From: Pseudoduganella sp. | Lineage (GTDB): Bacteria; Pseudomonadota; Gammaproteobacteria; Burkholderiales; Burkholderiaceae_D | Direction: 5' to 3' | Length of the DNA: 42,386 nt | Assembly: GCA_021323265.1 (NCBI GenBank) | Contig: JAJTCO010000026.1 | Span: 1 to 42,386, forward strand | Part shown: piece by piece, positions 9,466 through 18,772 of the stretch | How positions within the stretch are numbered: the stretch's first letter is position 1 | Layout: each line of letters begins with the position of its first letter | Notes under the pieces: model-generated | The model's input: only the letters and a program-made list of their open reading frames with translations | Told to the model about the DNA's origin: nothing | The model's database searches: none | Made by a program: the position numbers and the translations under genes

Positions 9466-10590
9466 ATGCGACGTACACAACGCGGGTTCAGCCTGGTCGA
9501 AATCATGGTCGGCCTGGTGATCGGCATGCTGGCCATGCTGGTCGTGCTGCAGTTCTTCTCCAACGCCGAAGCGCGCAAGCGCACCACCACCGGCGGCGCC
9601 GACGCGCAAACCAGCGGTGCCATCGCGCTGTACATGCTCGAACGCGACACCAAGATGGCGGGTTGGGGCATGGAGAACAGTATCTTTTCCGGCTGTGACA
9701 ACCTGTACACCTATTGCAACGGGAGCGCGGCATGCGGCGGCACCGAAGGTCCGCTGACTGGCCTGACCTTTGCACCGGTGCGCATCGTGGACGGCGGTAA
9801 CGGTGGCCCGGACCGGATCGCGGTGCAGTACTTCTCCGACCCGGATCTCAGCAGCTTCAAGCTGCCCGCCAGCGCGCGGATACGCGACACGATGCCGCCC
9901 TCGTCGGCAGAACTCAAGGTTGATACGACCAAGGGTTGCGAGGAGAACCAACCGATGCTGGTCTCGCAGGCGGGCAGTTGCACCTTGATGACCCTTACGC
10001 ATGTGCAGGAGAACCCGATCAAACTGCAGCACCGCCCGGGCAAGGCGGGCATCCACAACCCGCCCTTCAATTACCAGAAGGATAACAACTGGCCCGCCTA
10101 CACCAAGGGGGCGCGGGTGTCCTGCTTCAAGGCGGCTGCCAATTCGCCAGTCTTCAAGCGCGAGTATTCGGTGAAGACGACGACGCGTCAGCTGCTGCGC
10201 AGCGATAACACCAAGACCCCGGTCGTGACCGATGAACTGGTGATGGCCGATATCATCGATCTGCAAGCGCAGTACGGGGTGGCGGAGGAAGGTGTGCAGG
10301 ACGTCGCGCCGGAAGGCTGGTTGGATGCCACGGGCGACTGGGCCGCTTCCACACCGGCCCGCTGGCGCCGCATCAAGGCGGTGCGCGTTGTGCTGGTTGC
10401 GCGCAGCAGCCAGTATGAGAAGCCGGTGCCTGGCCAGCAATGCAGTGCCACCAAGAGCACCGACGTCGCGAATTGGTCGACGTGGGCCACCTTCCGGACC
10501 AGTGCCTACCCAAGCGACTGGGCCTGCTATCGCTACAAGGTGTTCGAAACGGTGATCCCGCTGCGTAATGTCATCTGGGGCATTCTATGA
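9466..10590 (+). CDS. pilW: Type IV pilus assembly minor pilin PilW
   Basis: A 374-residue PilW-family minor pilin. The leader 'MRRTQRG|FSLVEIMVGLVIGML' is short and typical. The globular domain begins with the family's 'TSGAIALYMLERDTKMAGWGM' stretch and contains several cysteine pairs. An ATG also exists at 9448, but TGAGGAA at 9453-9459 is the ribosome site for the ATG at 9466, which gives the expected seven-residue leader. The stop overlaps pilX (ATGA). Confidence 0.9.
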   Translation: MRRTQRGFSLVEIMVGLVIGMLAMLVVLQFFSNAEARKRTTTGGADAQTSGAIALYMLERDTKMAGWGMENSIFSGCDNLYTYCNGSAACGGTEGPLTGLTFAPVRIVDGGNGGPDRIAVQYFSDPDLSSFKLPASARIRDTMPPSSAELKVDTTKGCEENQPMLVSQAGSCTLMTLTHVQENPIKLQHRPGKAGIHNPPFNYQKDNNWPAYTKGARVSCFKAAANSPVFKREYSVKTTTRQLLRSDNTKTPVVTDELVMADIIDLQAQYGVAEEGVQDVAPEGWLDATGDWAASTPARWRRIKAVRVVLVARSSQYEKPVPGQQCSATKSTDVANWSTWATFRTSAYPSDWACYRYKVFETVIPLRNVIWGIL

Positions 10591-11195
10591 AGCGCCATGG
10601 CTTCCCGCGGCGTGTGCAGCAGGGCGTGGTGCTGGTCATGACCCTGATCGTGCTGGTGGCGCTGACGCTGGCCGGCCTGGCCCTGATGCGCTCGGTCGAC
10701 ACCTCATCGCTGATCGCCGGCAACCTGGCATTCAAGCAAAGCGCCACCCTCAGCGCCGATGCCGGGGTAGAAGCGGCGCTCGGGTGGCTCGGGCTCAATG
10801 TGGACAACCTGGACAATGACTTGGCCAGCGACGGCTACTACGCCACCAGCCAGGATGCGCTGGACTTGACCGGCAATTCCACGCCGGCGACCGGCGACAA
10901 CCTGAACTGGAGCAATAGCCGTGCTGTCGCAAAGCTGGAAAAGGACCCGGTCGACAATCGGGTGTCATACGTCATCCACCGCATGTGCAGGACGACGGGC
11001 AAGATAAACGCCGAGACCTGTTCCACCGAATCCATGACCATGGACGGCAAAAGCTTAGGCAGCTCGCGCCAGATGCTGACCTACCAGCCAGGTTCCTGGG
11101 ACGACGCCGCCAACCGCGTCTATTACCGAATCACGGTGCGGGTGGAAGGCCCGCGCTCCAACGTCAGCTACGTGCAGGCAGTCATTCTCCAATAA
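10587..11195 (+). CDS. pilX: Type IV pilus assembly protein PilX
   Basis: A 202-residue PilX-like minor pilin. A hydrophobic N-terminus follows 'RRVQQG|VVLVMTLIVLVALTLAGLALMR'; the usual Glu at mature position 5 is absent, as is common in PilX. The next stretch 'SSLIAGNLAFKQSATLSADAG' is a family hallmark. It overlaps pilW by 4 nt and pilY1 by 1 nt (TAATG), so all three should be translated in a coupled way. Confidence 0.9.
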   Translation: MKRHGFPRRVQQGVVLVMTLIVLVALTLAGLALMRSVDTSSLIAGNLAFKQSATLSADAGVEAALGWLGLNVDNLDNDLASDGYYATSQDALDLTGNSTPATGDNLNWSNSRAVAKLEKDPVDNRVSYVIHRMCRTTGKINAETCSTESMTMDGKSLGSSRQMLTYQPGSWDDAANRVYYRITVRVEGPRSNVSYVQAVILQ

Positions 11196-14100
11196 TGCGA
11201 AACCAAGCCATGAGGCCACACTTCAATTTCACCCTGGCGGCCAAGCTGCTGGCGACCAGCATGCTGCTGGCATTCGTGCCGCGCGCTGCCGCTACCGACC
11301 TGGCGAACAAGCCACTGGCGAACGCCACCACCGTGTCCATCCTGCCCAACATCATGCTGGACCTGGATAATTCGGGCAGCATGGCATGGGACTATATGCC
11401 TGACTACGTGCGCATGCGCTCGGACTGGGTGTTTGGCCGCTGGTGCCGCGATGAGGGCGGCAATGAAAACGCGGCCGTGTGCGCGCAGGGTGACCCGCCG
11501 TACTTCGCCAGCGCCTTCAACAAGCTGTACTACAACCCCAACGTGCGCTACCAGTGGCCGGTAAACGCCGATGGCAGCCGCAAGGCGGACGGCAACGGGC
11601 GCACTGCGTATGGCGCGCCATGGAACATGGTACCGAGCGACGGCTACGGCGTGCAGAAAATCGACAAGCTGTACCGCGAACCGGCACAGGCATACCCTTG
11701 CTACCCCACCGGTGGTGACGATGGCTGTTCGAGTATCGCGCCAAATACGATGATCGACCTGGCCGCCGGATACCCGGAGCGCAAGTGGTGCGACGAAAGC
11801 GAGACCGACTGCAAGGAAGCCGTCTATGGCGGCACCTACTCCTATCCGAGCAGCACCTACTGGAAGCTGAGCGTCAAAAAGGGGGCGCCGTTCTATTACA
11901 ATGTGAATGTTGAGTGGTGCAACGATGCTGGCACCACGTGCCAGGCGACCAAGACCAACGAATATTCCAAGGTCCACTTCAGCGGCTGGCAACGGGTCGA
12001 CATCAAATCCGGCCAGACGTTTGCCAAAGCCATTACGCGCACCGATTGCAGCGGCACGCGCTGCACCTACAACGAAGAAATGAGCAATTTCGCGACCTGG
12101 TACGCCTGGTACCGGACCCGCTCGCAAATGGCCAAGTCGGCAATCGGCCATGCCTTTGTCGACGTGCGCGGGACGCCGAAACGCGATCGGGAGTTGCTGA
12201 GCGATCCACGCGATAGCGACTTTTTCCACGCCCGCATCGGCCTGACGACGATTGACCAGGCCACCATCAACCTGCCGATTGCGCCATTCGAAGGCGCGCA
12301 AAAGACATCGTTCTTCACCCAGCTGTATGGCACGGTGCCGAGCGGCGGGACTCCACTGCGCACCTCACTGAACGAGGTGGGCAAGATGTATCAAGGCACC
12401 AGCACCGTGTATACGAGCAACCCGATCCAGTATGCCTGCCAGCGTAACTTCACCATCCTGGCCACCGACGGCTACTGGAATGGCGGCGAATCCGGCTTGG
12501 GCGACCAGGACGGCCAGGCGGGCGTGACGCGCCCGTCGTACATGCCGGCCACCGATGTGCATGCACAAAAAACGCTGGCTGACGTGGCCTACTACTACTA
12601 TCACACCGACCTGCGCAGCAATCTGGAGAATATTGTGCCGGGTAGCGGCAAGGCCGATGTCGATGACGTCGCCAGGCACCAGCATATGACCACGTTCACG
12701 CTCGGCCTGGGCGTGGATGGCACGCTGGGTTACCGGCCCGACTATAAGAAAGCCGGCTCGGGCGACTACTTCGATATCATGCAGGGTACCAAGCAGTGGC
12801 CGGTGCCACGCGCCAACGAGCAGGAAACCATTGACGATCTGTGGCATGCGGCAGTCAATGGCCGCGGTCATTACTTTAGCGCCAAGGATCCGGTCGCGCT
12901 GGAAGACGGCATGCGCAAGGCCCTGAACAGCATCGAGCGGATCGACGGCAGCGGCGCGGCGGCGGCCACCAGTAATCTGCAGCCGACGGCGGGCGACAAC
13001 TTCATCTATATCGCCAAGTACCGTACCCAGTTGTGGGATGGCGAATTGAGTGCCTACACCTTCGACCTGGATTCGGGCAAGATTGCCGACGAACCGAACT
13101 GGCAAGCTTCTCCTCTGCTAGGCGCAAAGATCAATGTGGACGCGGGCACGGACAGCCGCACAATCTGGACCTCGAACAGCAATGGTGCCCTGGTGCCGTT
13201 CCAGATTTCGTCCAACGCCAACAGCGGCATTGCCGACACGTATTTCGTCAATAGCCGCCTGAGCCAGTACAGCGAGTGGTCGTCCGAGCAAAAAGCCGCA
13301 GCCACGCCCGAGACGATGCTGAAGTACCTGCGCGGCATCGTGCCGACCAAGCGGGCGACTGAAAACGGCGTGGAAAAGACCGTACAGCTGGGCCTGTATC
13401 GCGAACGCGACAAGCTCCTGGGCGACTTCATCCACTCACAGCCCGTGTACGTCAAAACGGCGCCGCACGATTTCGCCGACGCAGGCTATCAATCCTTCAA
13501 GTCGGCCACCAGTGAGCGCCAGGGGGTCGTGTATGCCGCTGCCAACGATGGCATGCTGCATGCGTTCAACGCCGATAACGGAGAAGAACTGTGGGCATAT
13601 ATCCCGCCCATGGTGCTGCCGAACCTGTGGCGTTTGGCCGATGCCAACTATGCGGAAAACCACCGCTATTTCCTGGATGGCCCCTTGACCGTGTCGGATG
13701 CCGTGCTGGGCGGCGAATGGAGAACCGTGCTGATTGGTGCTATGGGCAAAGGCGGACGCGGCTACTACGCGCTCGATGTCACCGCGCCGACCTCGCCGCG
13801 CCTGCTGTGGACTTACTCGGCGCAGAACAATGCAAACGTGGGCTATACCTACGGAACGCCGTTCATCACCAAATTGGCGGACGGCACCTGGGTGGCGGTG
13901 CTGACTTCCGGCTACAACAATGTGCCGGAAGCGGGCGTGGTGCAGGGTGGCGACGGTCGGGGCCACGTGTTCGTGCTGAATTTGGCAACTGGCGCGCTGA
14001 TCCGCGATATCCGGACCATCGCCGGCAGCGAGTCCGATCCGAGCGGACTGTCGCGCCTGAATTTGGTGGCTCATGATTTCGACAAGAACAATACCGCCGT

Positions 14101-14797
14101 GGTCGCGTACGGTGGCGACTTGCTGGGCAATATGTGGCGTTTCGACCTGGCCAGCAGCACGCCTTCGTTGCTGATGGCATTGGGTAGCAGCAAACCGATC
14201 ACCACGGCGCCGGAAATTTCCAAGATCGACGAGCAGCGGGTCGTGTACTTTGCGACCGGGCGCTATCTGGGCGATAGCGACTTGAGTTCCACCGCCCGCC
14301 AAGTGATTGTTGGCGTCAAGGATTCGGCCACGGCGGTGACCTTCCCCGGCGCGCTGGTGCAGCAAACGTTCGGTGATGGCGGCGAACATGCGCGCACCGG
14401 GGGCACCAAGACCGTGACCTGGAGCACCGCCCCCGGCTGGTACGTCGAGCTGCCAAGCACCGGCGAGCGGGTGGCCATCGACCCGCAGCTGTACTTTGGC
14501 ACCTTGCTCGTTGCCAGCGTGGTGCCAAGCGCCACGGATTGCCAGCCGGGCGGCTACAGCTGGCTGTACCAGCTTGATTTCCGCACCGGCGGCGTGGTGA
14601 ACAAGAACGTCCCGGTCGGCGCGTGGCAGGCATCGCCGATCGTTGGCCTGACCGTCAGCAAGCTGCCGAACGGCACGCCAGTGATCCATGCGGTGAAAGC
14701 CAACGGCGAAAAACCCAAGCCGGAGGAGATGGAACTGAGCCCGCTTGGCAAGGCTGGCCAGATCCGTCGCGTGTTGTGGCGTGAGCTGGCAAAGTAA
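11195..14797 (+). CDS. pilY1: Pilus tip adhesin / assembly factor PilY1
   Basis: A 1200-residue exported protein that caps the pilus and supports adhesion, assembly and surface sensing. A signal peptide ends near 'FVPRAAATD'. A von Willebrand A-like MIDAS motif 'DLDNSGSM' lies near residue 60. The C-terminal third is the PilC/PilY1 beta-propeller, with 'GVVYAAANDGMLHAFN', 'FDKNNTAVVAYGGDLLGNMWRFDL' (calcium-loop region) and 'YFATGRYLG'. The ATG at 11195 overlaps the pilX stop (TAATG); an ATG at 11210 would remove five residues and is also possible. Many cysteines in the N-terminal half suggest disulfides. It is the last pilus gene proper of the operon. Confidence 0.93.
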   Translation: MRNQAMRPHFNFTLAAKLLATSMLLAFVPRAAATDLANKPLANATTVSILPNIMLDLDNSGSMAWDYMPDYVRMRSDWVFGRWCRDEGGNENAAVCAQGDPPYFASAFNKLYYNPNVRYQWPVNADGSRKADGNGRTAYGAPWNMVPSDGYGVQKIDKLYREPAQAYPCYPTGGDDGCSSIAPNTMIDLAAGYPERKWCDESETDCKEAVYGGTYSYPSSTYWKLSVKKGAPFYYNVNVEWCNDAGTTCQATKTNEYSKVHFSGWQRVDIKSGQTFAKAITRTDCSGTRCTYNEEMSNFATWYAWYRTRSQMAKSAIGHAFVDVRGTPKRDRELLSDPRDSDFFHARIGLTTIDQATINLPIAPFEGAQKTSFFTQLYGTVPSGGTPLRTSLNEVGKMYQGTSTVYTSNPIQYACQRNFTILATDGYWNGGESGLGDQDGQAGVTRPSYMPATDVHAQKTLADVAYYYYHTDLRSNLENIVPGSGKADVDDVARHQHMTTFTLGLGVDGTLGYRPDYKKAGSGDYFDIMQGTKQWPVPRANEQETIDDLWHAAVNGRGHYFSAKDPVALEDGMRKALNSIERIDGSGAAAATSNLQPTAGDNFIYIAKYRTQLWDGELSAYTFDLDSGKIADEPNWQASPLLGAKINVDAGTDSRTIWTSNSNGALVPFQISSNANSGIADTYFVNSRLSQYSEWSSEQKAAATPETMLKYLRGIVPTKRATENGVEKTVQLGLYRERDKLLGDFIHSQPVYVKTAPHDFADAGYQSFKSATSERQGVVYAAANDGMLHAFNADNGEELWAYIPPMVLPNLWRLADANYAENHRYFLDGPLTVSDAVLGGEWRTVLIGAMGKGGRGYYALDVTAPTSPRLLWTYSAQNNANVGYTYGTPFITKLADGTWVAVLTSGYNNVPEAGVVQGGDGRGHVFVLNLATGALIRDIRTIAGSESDPSGLSRLNLVAHDFDKNNTAVVAYGGDLLGNMWRFDLASSTPSLLMALGSSKPITTAPEISKIDEQRVVYFATGRYLGDSDLSSTARQVIVGVKDSATAVTFPGALVQQTFGDGGEHARTGGTKTVTWSTAPGWYVELPSTGERVAIDPQLYFGTLLVASVVPSATDCQPGGYSWLYQLDFRTGGVVNKNVPVGAWQASPIVGLTVSKLPNGTPVIHAVKANGEKPKPEEMELSPLGKAGQIRRVLWRELAK

Positions 14798-15386
14798 GCG
14801 GTGCGCACTGGCGCCGGCCAGCATGGCGGCGCTGACGCTGTCGCTGCTGGCCCATCTGGCCTTGCTGTGCGCCGTCGGCCCGCATGCCGGGCAGGGTGCT
14901 GCTGTACCGGCCGCGGCAGCCACGCCGGCCGTGTTGACTGTGCGCCTGCTGGCGACCCCGCGCCACGGCAGCGTTGCGGTGGCGTTGCCAGAAGCTGTTG
15001 CCGCACCGGCGCCGGCATCGCTCGCGCCGAAGGCCCTGGCCGCAATCCCATCCGCGCAGCAAGAAGGGGGGCGCGCTGCCGCCGTGGCGGAATCTGCCGA
15101 AGGGCCGTTGCTCACCACCCCTGCCACTGTAGCCGAAGGCTTGCGTGGCCATGTCCTGCTGGTGCCGGACGTGCCCCCCGGCAGGCTCTCCGTGCATTTC
15201 TGGATTGACGAACAAGGCGCGGTGGAGCGCGTCCTGCCAGCCAAGCACCGCTTTAGCGACAGCGATGCCGACAAGGTTCTGGCGGCGTTGCTGAAGGTGC
15301 GCTTCCATCCGGCACGTGCCGGCCAATTGGCGGTGCGCAGTGAATTGCAGTTCGATGTGCTGGTGGCGAACGCCGCGAGCTTATGA
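14781..15386 (+). CDS. TonB C-terminal-like inner-membrane protein
   Basis: A protein of about 201 residues. A positively charged start precedes one membrane helix ('MAALTLSLLAHLALLCAVG'), then an Ala/Pro-rich linker, then a TonB-type C-terminal domain ('SVHFWIDEQGAVERVLPAKHRF … VLAALLKVRFHPARAGQ … LQFDV'). The GTG at 14781 overlaps the pilY1 end by 17 nt and gives inside-positive topology; the ATG at 14823 would start inside the helix region. The exact start is uncertain. No exbB or exbD is nearby, and the Pro-Lys/Pro-Glu spacer of true TonB is missing, so it may be a TonB-like energy or structural protein. It sits between pilY1 and a TonB-dependent receptor. Confidence 0.75.
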   Translation: MSWQSKRCALAPASMAALTLSLLAHLALLCAVGPHAGQGAAVPAAAATPAVLTVRLLATPRHGSVAVALPEAVAAPAPASLAPKALAAIPSAQQEGGRAAAVAESAEGPLLTTPATVAEGLRGHVLLVPDVPPGRLSVHFWIDEQGAVERVLPAKHRFSDSDADKVLAALLKVRFHPARAGQLAVRSELQFDVLVANAASL

Positions 15387-15606
15387 ACGTATCGCAGTAG
15401 TTCACGGTCACGCTACAATAATTCCGGCCACTGTGGCGCCGATGCGATAGTGGTGCCAGCGCGCAGACAGGCGCACAGGACGCGACGCCGCAGCGAACGG
15501 TGGTCTAACATTGCCAGAAGGGAGCAAGAAGGGCGAAGCAGCATGATGTCATGCAGAGGTATCTCTGCTAGCATCAAGACAACAAGGTCCGGCACGGGGA
15601 GGTGCT

Positions 15607-17820
15607 ATGCGCGCATGGTGGACGATCGGGATCGCTGGCCTGGCCGCGGGGCCGCTGGTGGGGGCGCAGGAAGGACCGGAGGAGGCGGGCCGCGCCATGC
15701 TGCCCAGCGTGTATGTGACGGCCCAGCGCCGGGCGGAGCCGGTGCAGGAAGTGCCGTTCAATGTGTCCATCGTGCGCGGCGAGGCGCTCGACGTGCTGGC
15801 GGCCAGCGGGCGCGACCTGCGCTACCTTGCCTCGCGCGTGCCGAGCCTGCATGTCGAATCCGATTTCGGCCGTTCCTTCCCGCGCTTTTACCTGCGCGGC
15901 CTGGGCAACACCGACTTCGACCTGAATGCAGCGCAGCCGGTCAGCGTGGTGTACGACGAGGTGGTGCAGGAGAGCCCGCTGCTCAAGTCCTTCCCGCTGT
16001 TCGACATCGAGCAGGTGGAAGTGCTGCGCGGACCGCAGGGCAGCCTGTTCGGGCGCAATGCGCCAGGCGGCGTAGTGAAGTTCGAGTCGGTGCGGCCAAG
16101 CTTCCAGCGCGAAGGCTTCCTCAACCTGGGCTATGGCAAGGACAACTTGCGCAACCTCGATGGCGCCATCAACGTACCGCTGGGCGCGGCGCTCGCGCTG
16201 CGCGTGTCGCTGCAAAGCCAGTTGCGCGACAACCGCGTCTTCAACGACCGGCCGCAGGCGCCGACCACGGCGTTCGAGGGCTATCACGACAACGCGGCGC
16301 GGGTGCAACTGCTGTACCGGCCCGCTCCCGGCTTCAGCGCGCTATTGAATGGCCACGGACGGCGCATGGGGGGGCGCGCCACGCTGTTCCGTGCCAATGT
16401 CCTGCAAAAGGGCAGTAATGCGCTGGTGCCCGGCTTTGACTATGCGCAGCTGCCCACCGATGGCATGAACCACCAGTTCCTCAATTCGCGCGGCGCCAGC
16501 CTGCGCCTGCGCTGGCAGTTCGATGGCCTCAGCCTGCACGCGATCTCGGCCTGGGAACGGGCGCGCTTCTACAGCCGGGCCGACGTCGATGCCGGCTACG
16601 GCTCCCTGAGCCATCCGCCGATGGGACCGGGGCGCATTCCCTTTCCTTCCGAGACGGCCGATGCGCTGCCGGCCCACAAGCAGCTGACGCAGGAACTGCG
16701 CCTGGAATCGGATCCGGCGCAGCGCTGGAGCTGGCTGGCCGGCGTGTACGGCTTCAGCGAAAAGATCCGCATCGACAGCTTCAGTTTCGACACCTTCAAT
16801 GGCAACCGGCAGAACGCCTATGCCTGGCAGCGTCAGGACAGCCGCTCGGCGGCTGCCTTCGGCGCGCTCACCTGGCGTGCGCAGCCGGCGCTGCTGCTGC
16901 GCGCCGGCCTGCGCTACACCAGGGACCGCAAGGACTTCTTTGCCACGCGCCCGCAGCCGGCGCCGGGCGGCCAGCCGATCGCCGGACTGGCGGCCCGCCC
17001 GCGGGACAACGACCTCAGCTGGGACCTGGCCGCGACCCGTGCGCTGGCGCCGGACAGCCACCTCTATGCGCGCGTGGCCACCGGTTACCGCGCCCCGTCG
17101 ATCCAGGGACGCATCCTGTTTGGCAACAGCATCAGCGTGGCGCGCGCGGAGCGGGCGCTCAGTTGGGAGGCGGGCTGGAAGCACGACTTCGCCCAGCGCC
17201 GCCAGCGCGTCGGCCTGGCCCTGTTCCGCTACACGGTGCAAGACATGCAGCTGACCGCCGGCAGCGGCACCGTCAACCAGAACCGCCTGGTCAACGCCGC
17301 CCGCGTGCGCGGGCAGGGCGTGGAGTTCGAGTGGCTGGCCCGGCCCGGCAGCGCCTGGACGGCCAGCCTGGGCGCCAGCTACAACGCCACCAGGATCGAC
17401 GATCCCGGCCTGTTCGTGCTCCCCTGCGGCAATGGCTGCACCGTGCGCGACCCGCGCGGCACGGCGGCCAACAACGTCTTCGTCAATGGCAACCCGCTGC
17501 CACGCTCGCCGCGCTGGATTGCCAATGCCACGCTACGCTACAGCCGGCCCTGGCGCAGCGGCGAACTGTATGCCTACACCGACTGGGCCTACCGCGGCAC
17601 GTACAACTTCTTCCTGTACGAGGCGCAGGAATACCGGGCGCGCCCTCTGCTGGACGGCGGTCTGCGCCTGGGCTACCGCGACGGCCGCTACGAGCTGGCA
17701 GCCTTCGTGCGCAACATCGGCAACAAGCTGCTGGCCGTGAATGCGATTGACTTCAACAACTTCACCGCCGTGGTCAACGAACCGCGCACCTATGGCGTGC
17801 AGCTCCGGCTCAGTTACTGA
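15607..17820 (+). CDS. TonB-dependent outer-membrane receptor
   Basis: A 737-residue outer-membrane transporter. A short signal peptide ends near 'GPLVGAQ', a TonB-box-like 'SVYVTAQRR' follows, and then the plug domain ('EVPFNVSIVRGEAL', 'FPRFYLRGLGN', 'DIEQVEVLRGPQGSLFGRNA'). The remainder is the 22-strand barrel, ending in the aromatic 'LRLSY' used for BAM insertion. The plug sequence is of the 'iron complex outermembrane receptor' type, but the substrate cannot be read. GGGGAGG precedes the ATG. No Fur box was seen upstream, unlike the Fiu-like receptor at 24.5 kb. Its stop overlaps the convergent binding-protein gene by 7 nt. Confidence 0.92.
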   Translation: MRAWWTIGIAGLAAGPLVGAQEGPEEAGRAMLPSVYVTAQRRAEPVQEVPFNVSIVRGEALDVLAASGRDLRYLASRVPSLHVESDFGRSFPRFYLRGLGNTDFDLNAAQPVSVVYDEVVQESPLLKSFPLFDIEQVEVLRGPQGSLFGRNAPGGVVKFESVRPSFQREGFLNLGYGKDNLRNLDGAINVPLGAALALRVSLQSQLRDNRVFNDRPQAPTTAFEGYHDNAARVQLLYRPAPGFSALLNGHGRRMGGRATLFRANVLQKGSNALVPGFDYAQLPTDGMNHQFLNSRGASLRLRWQFDGLSLHAISAWERARFYSRADVDAGYGSLSHPPMGPGRIPFPSETADALPAHKQLTQELRLESDPAQRWSWLAGVYGFSEKIRIDSFSFDTFNGNRQNAYAWQRQDSRSAAAFGALTWRAQPALLLRAGLRYTRDRKDFFATRPQPAPGGQPIAGLAARPRDNDLSWDLAATRALAPDSHLYARVATGYRAPSIQGRILFGNSISVARAERALSWEAGWKHDFAQRRQRVGLALFRYTVQDMQLTAGSGTVNQNRLVNAARVRGQGVEFEWLARPGSAWTASLGASYNATRIDDPGLFVLPCGNGCTVRDPRGTAANNVFVNGNPLPRSPRWIANATLRYSRPWRSGELYAYTDWAYRGTYNFFLYEAQEYRARPLLDGGLRLGYRDGRYELAAFVRNIGNKLLAVNAIDFNNFTAVVNEPRTYGVQLRLSY

Positions 17821-18551
17821 TACTTGGAGGTCATGCGCAGCCACTGCGGATCTTCGCGCATGCGTTTGACGATGGGGGAGAGTTTGTCATACAGGTCGTG
17901 CCGCCCGAGCGGCACCAGGAAACGGCGTTCGGTGGCGCGGCCCGGCAGGTCGACCAGGGTCAGGCTGCCGTTCAGGGCGTGCAGGCGCATGAAGTAGCGT
18001 GCCGCCGACTCGGACACCGCCACGCAATCGATGCGGCCGCGGCGCAGCTTCTCCAGATTGATTTCCTCGCTCATCGCGTCCTGGCGCACCAGGCCGTGGC
18101 GCTGGATCCACTCCTCGATGCCGGGGTAGACGTAACCGAGCGTGAGACCGATCGATTTGCCGTGCAGCGTGCGCGGCGCGTCCGGCAGCAGGGGCTTGTC
18201 GGCGCGCGAGACCAGCACGAAACGGTCGATGGCAAACGCCGTCGTCCACAAGTACTTCTTCTGTGCGACATCGTCGAACCATTGGGGCATCATGCCTATG
18301 ACGATGCCGTCCAGGGAACCGTCCTCCAGCCGCATTTGCAAACGCTTGCGCGGCAGGTAGGCCAGGCGGAAGCTGGTGCCTTCCGGCGCCTGCTTGTTCA
18401 GGTAGTCGATTGCTTCGTGATAGATACCGCGTGTGCCGTCGATGACGAGGGGGGCGAAGTTGGCGCTGGTGTACACGGTAACGGTTTCCGCCCTGGCCGC
18501 CGGGAGCGTCAGCGCGGCCATCAGTGTCAGTAGCGGTATCAGGACCTTCAT
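17814..18551 (-). CDS. Periplasmic substrate-binding protein (SBP_bac_3 type)
   Basis: A 245-residue exported protein. The signal peptide 'MKVLIPLLTLMAALTLPAARA' is followed by a type II periplasmic binding fold ('TVYTSANFAPLVIDGTRGIYHEAIDYL', 'GSLDGIVIGMMP', 'GKSIGLTLGYVYPGIEEW'). Upstream in-frame ATGs exist, but the one at 18549-18551 gives a clean signal peptide. No ABC permease or ATPase is adjacent, so it is an orphan binding protein, perhaps a sensor partner. The chemoreceptor at 18773 is divergent from it, which hints at such a role; this is inference. A 17-bp palindrome lies upstream. Confidence 0.85.
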   Translation of the reverse strand: MKVLIPLLTLMAALTLPAARAETVTVYTSANFAPLVIDGTRGIYHEAIDYLNKQAPEGTSFRLAYLPRKRLQMRLEDGSLDGIVIGMMPQWFDDVAQKKYLWTTAFAIDRFVLVSRADKPLLPDAPRTLHGKSIGLTLGYVYPGIEEWIQRHGLVRQDAMSEEINLEKLRRGRIDCVAVSESAARYFMRLHALNGSLTLVDLPGRATERRFLVPLGRHDLYDKLSPIVKRMREDPQWLRMTSKYQ

Positions 18552-18576
18552 AGACGCACTATAGCAAGGCGCGTGT

Positions 18577-18593
18577 ACTTTCAACATGAAAGT
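18577..18593. promoter_or_regulatory. 17-bp palindrome upstream of the binding-protein gene
   Basis: ACTTTCA-ACA-TGAAAGT is a perfect 7-3-7 inverted repeat. It lies 26 nt upstream of the binding-protein start. On the minus strand it overlaps a TTGAAA hexamer 15 bp from a TATAGT hexamer, so it could be an operator over the -35 region. The regulator is unknown. Confidence 0.45.
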
Positions 18594-18772
18594 GAAATTC
18601 TTCATTGGCAATTGTTTCGCGCGGCAGCAACAGTTCTGGTGTCCAAGAAAGCATATTCGCGGTTAAATTCTCACGAATTGTAACGCTCGGCGATAAATCG
18701 GCATATGATCAAAGCAAGAGGTACCGCGGTGCGCGCCAGCACCTTTCACAGACCTTTTTTTGGGAAACTGCC

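Noticed and set aside
18660..18720. Flagellar sigma-28 promoter (GCGATAA) before the second chemoreceptor
   Set aside because: The -10-like GCGATAA has no TAAA-type -35 at the required spacing.
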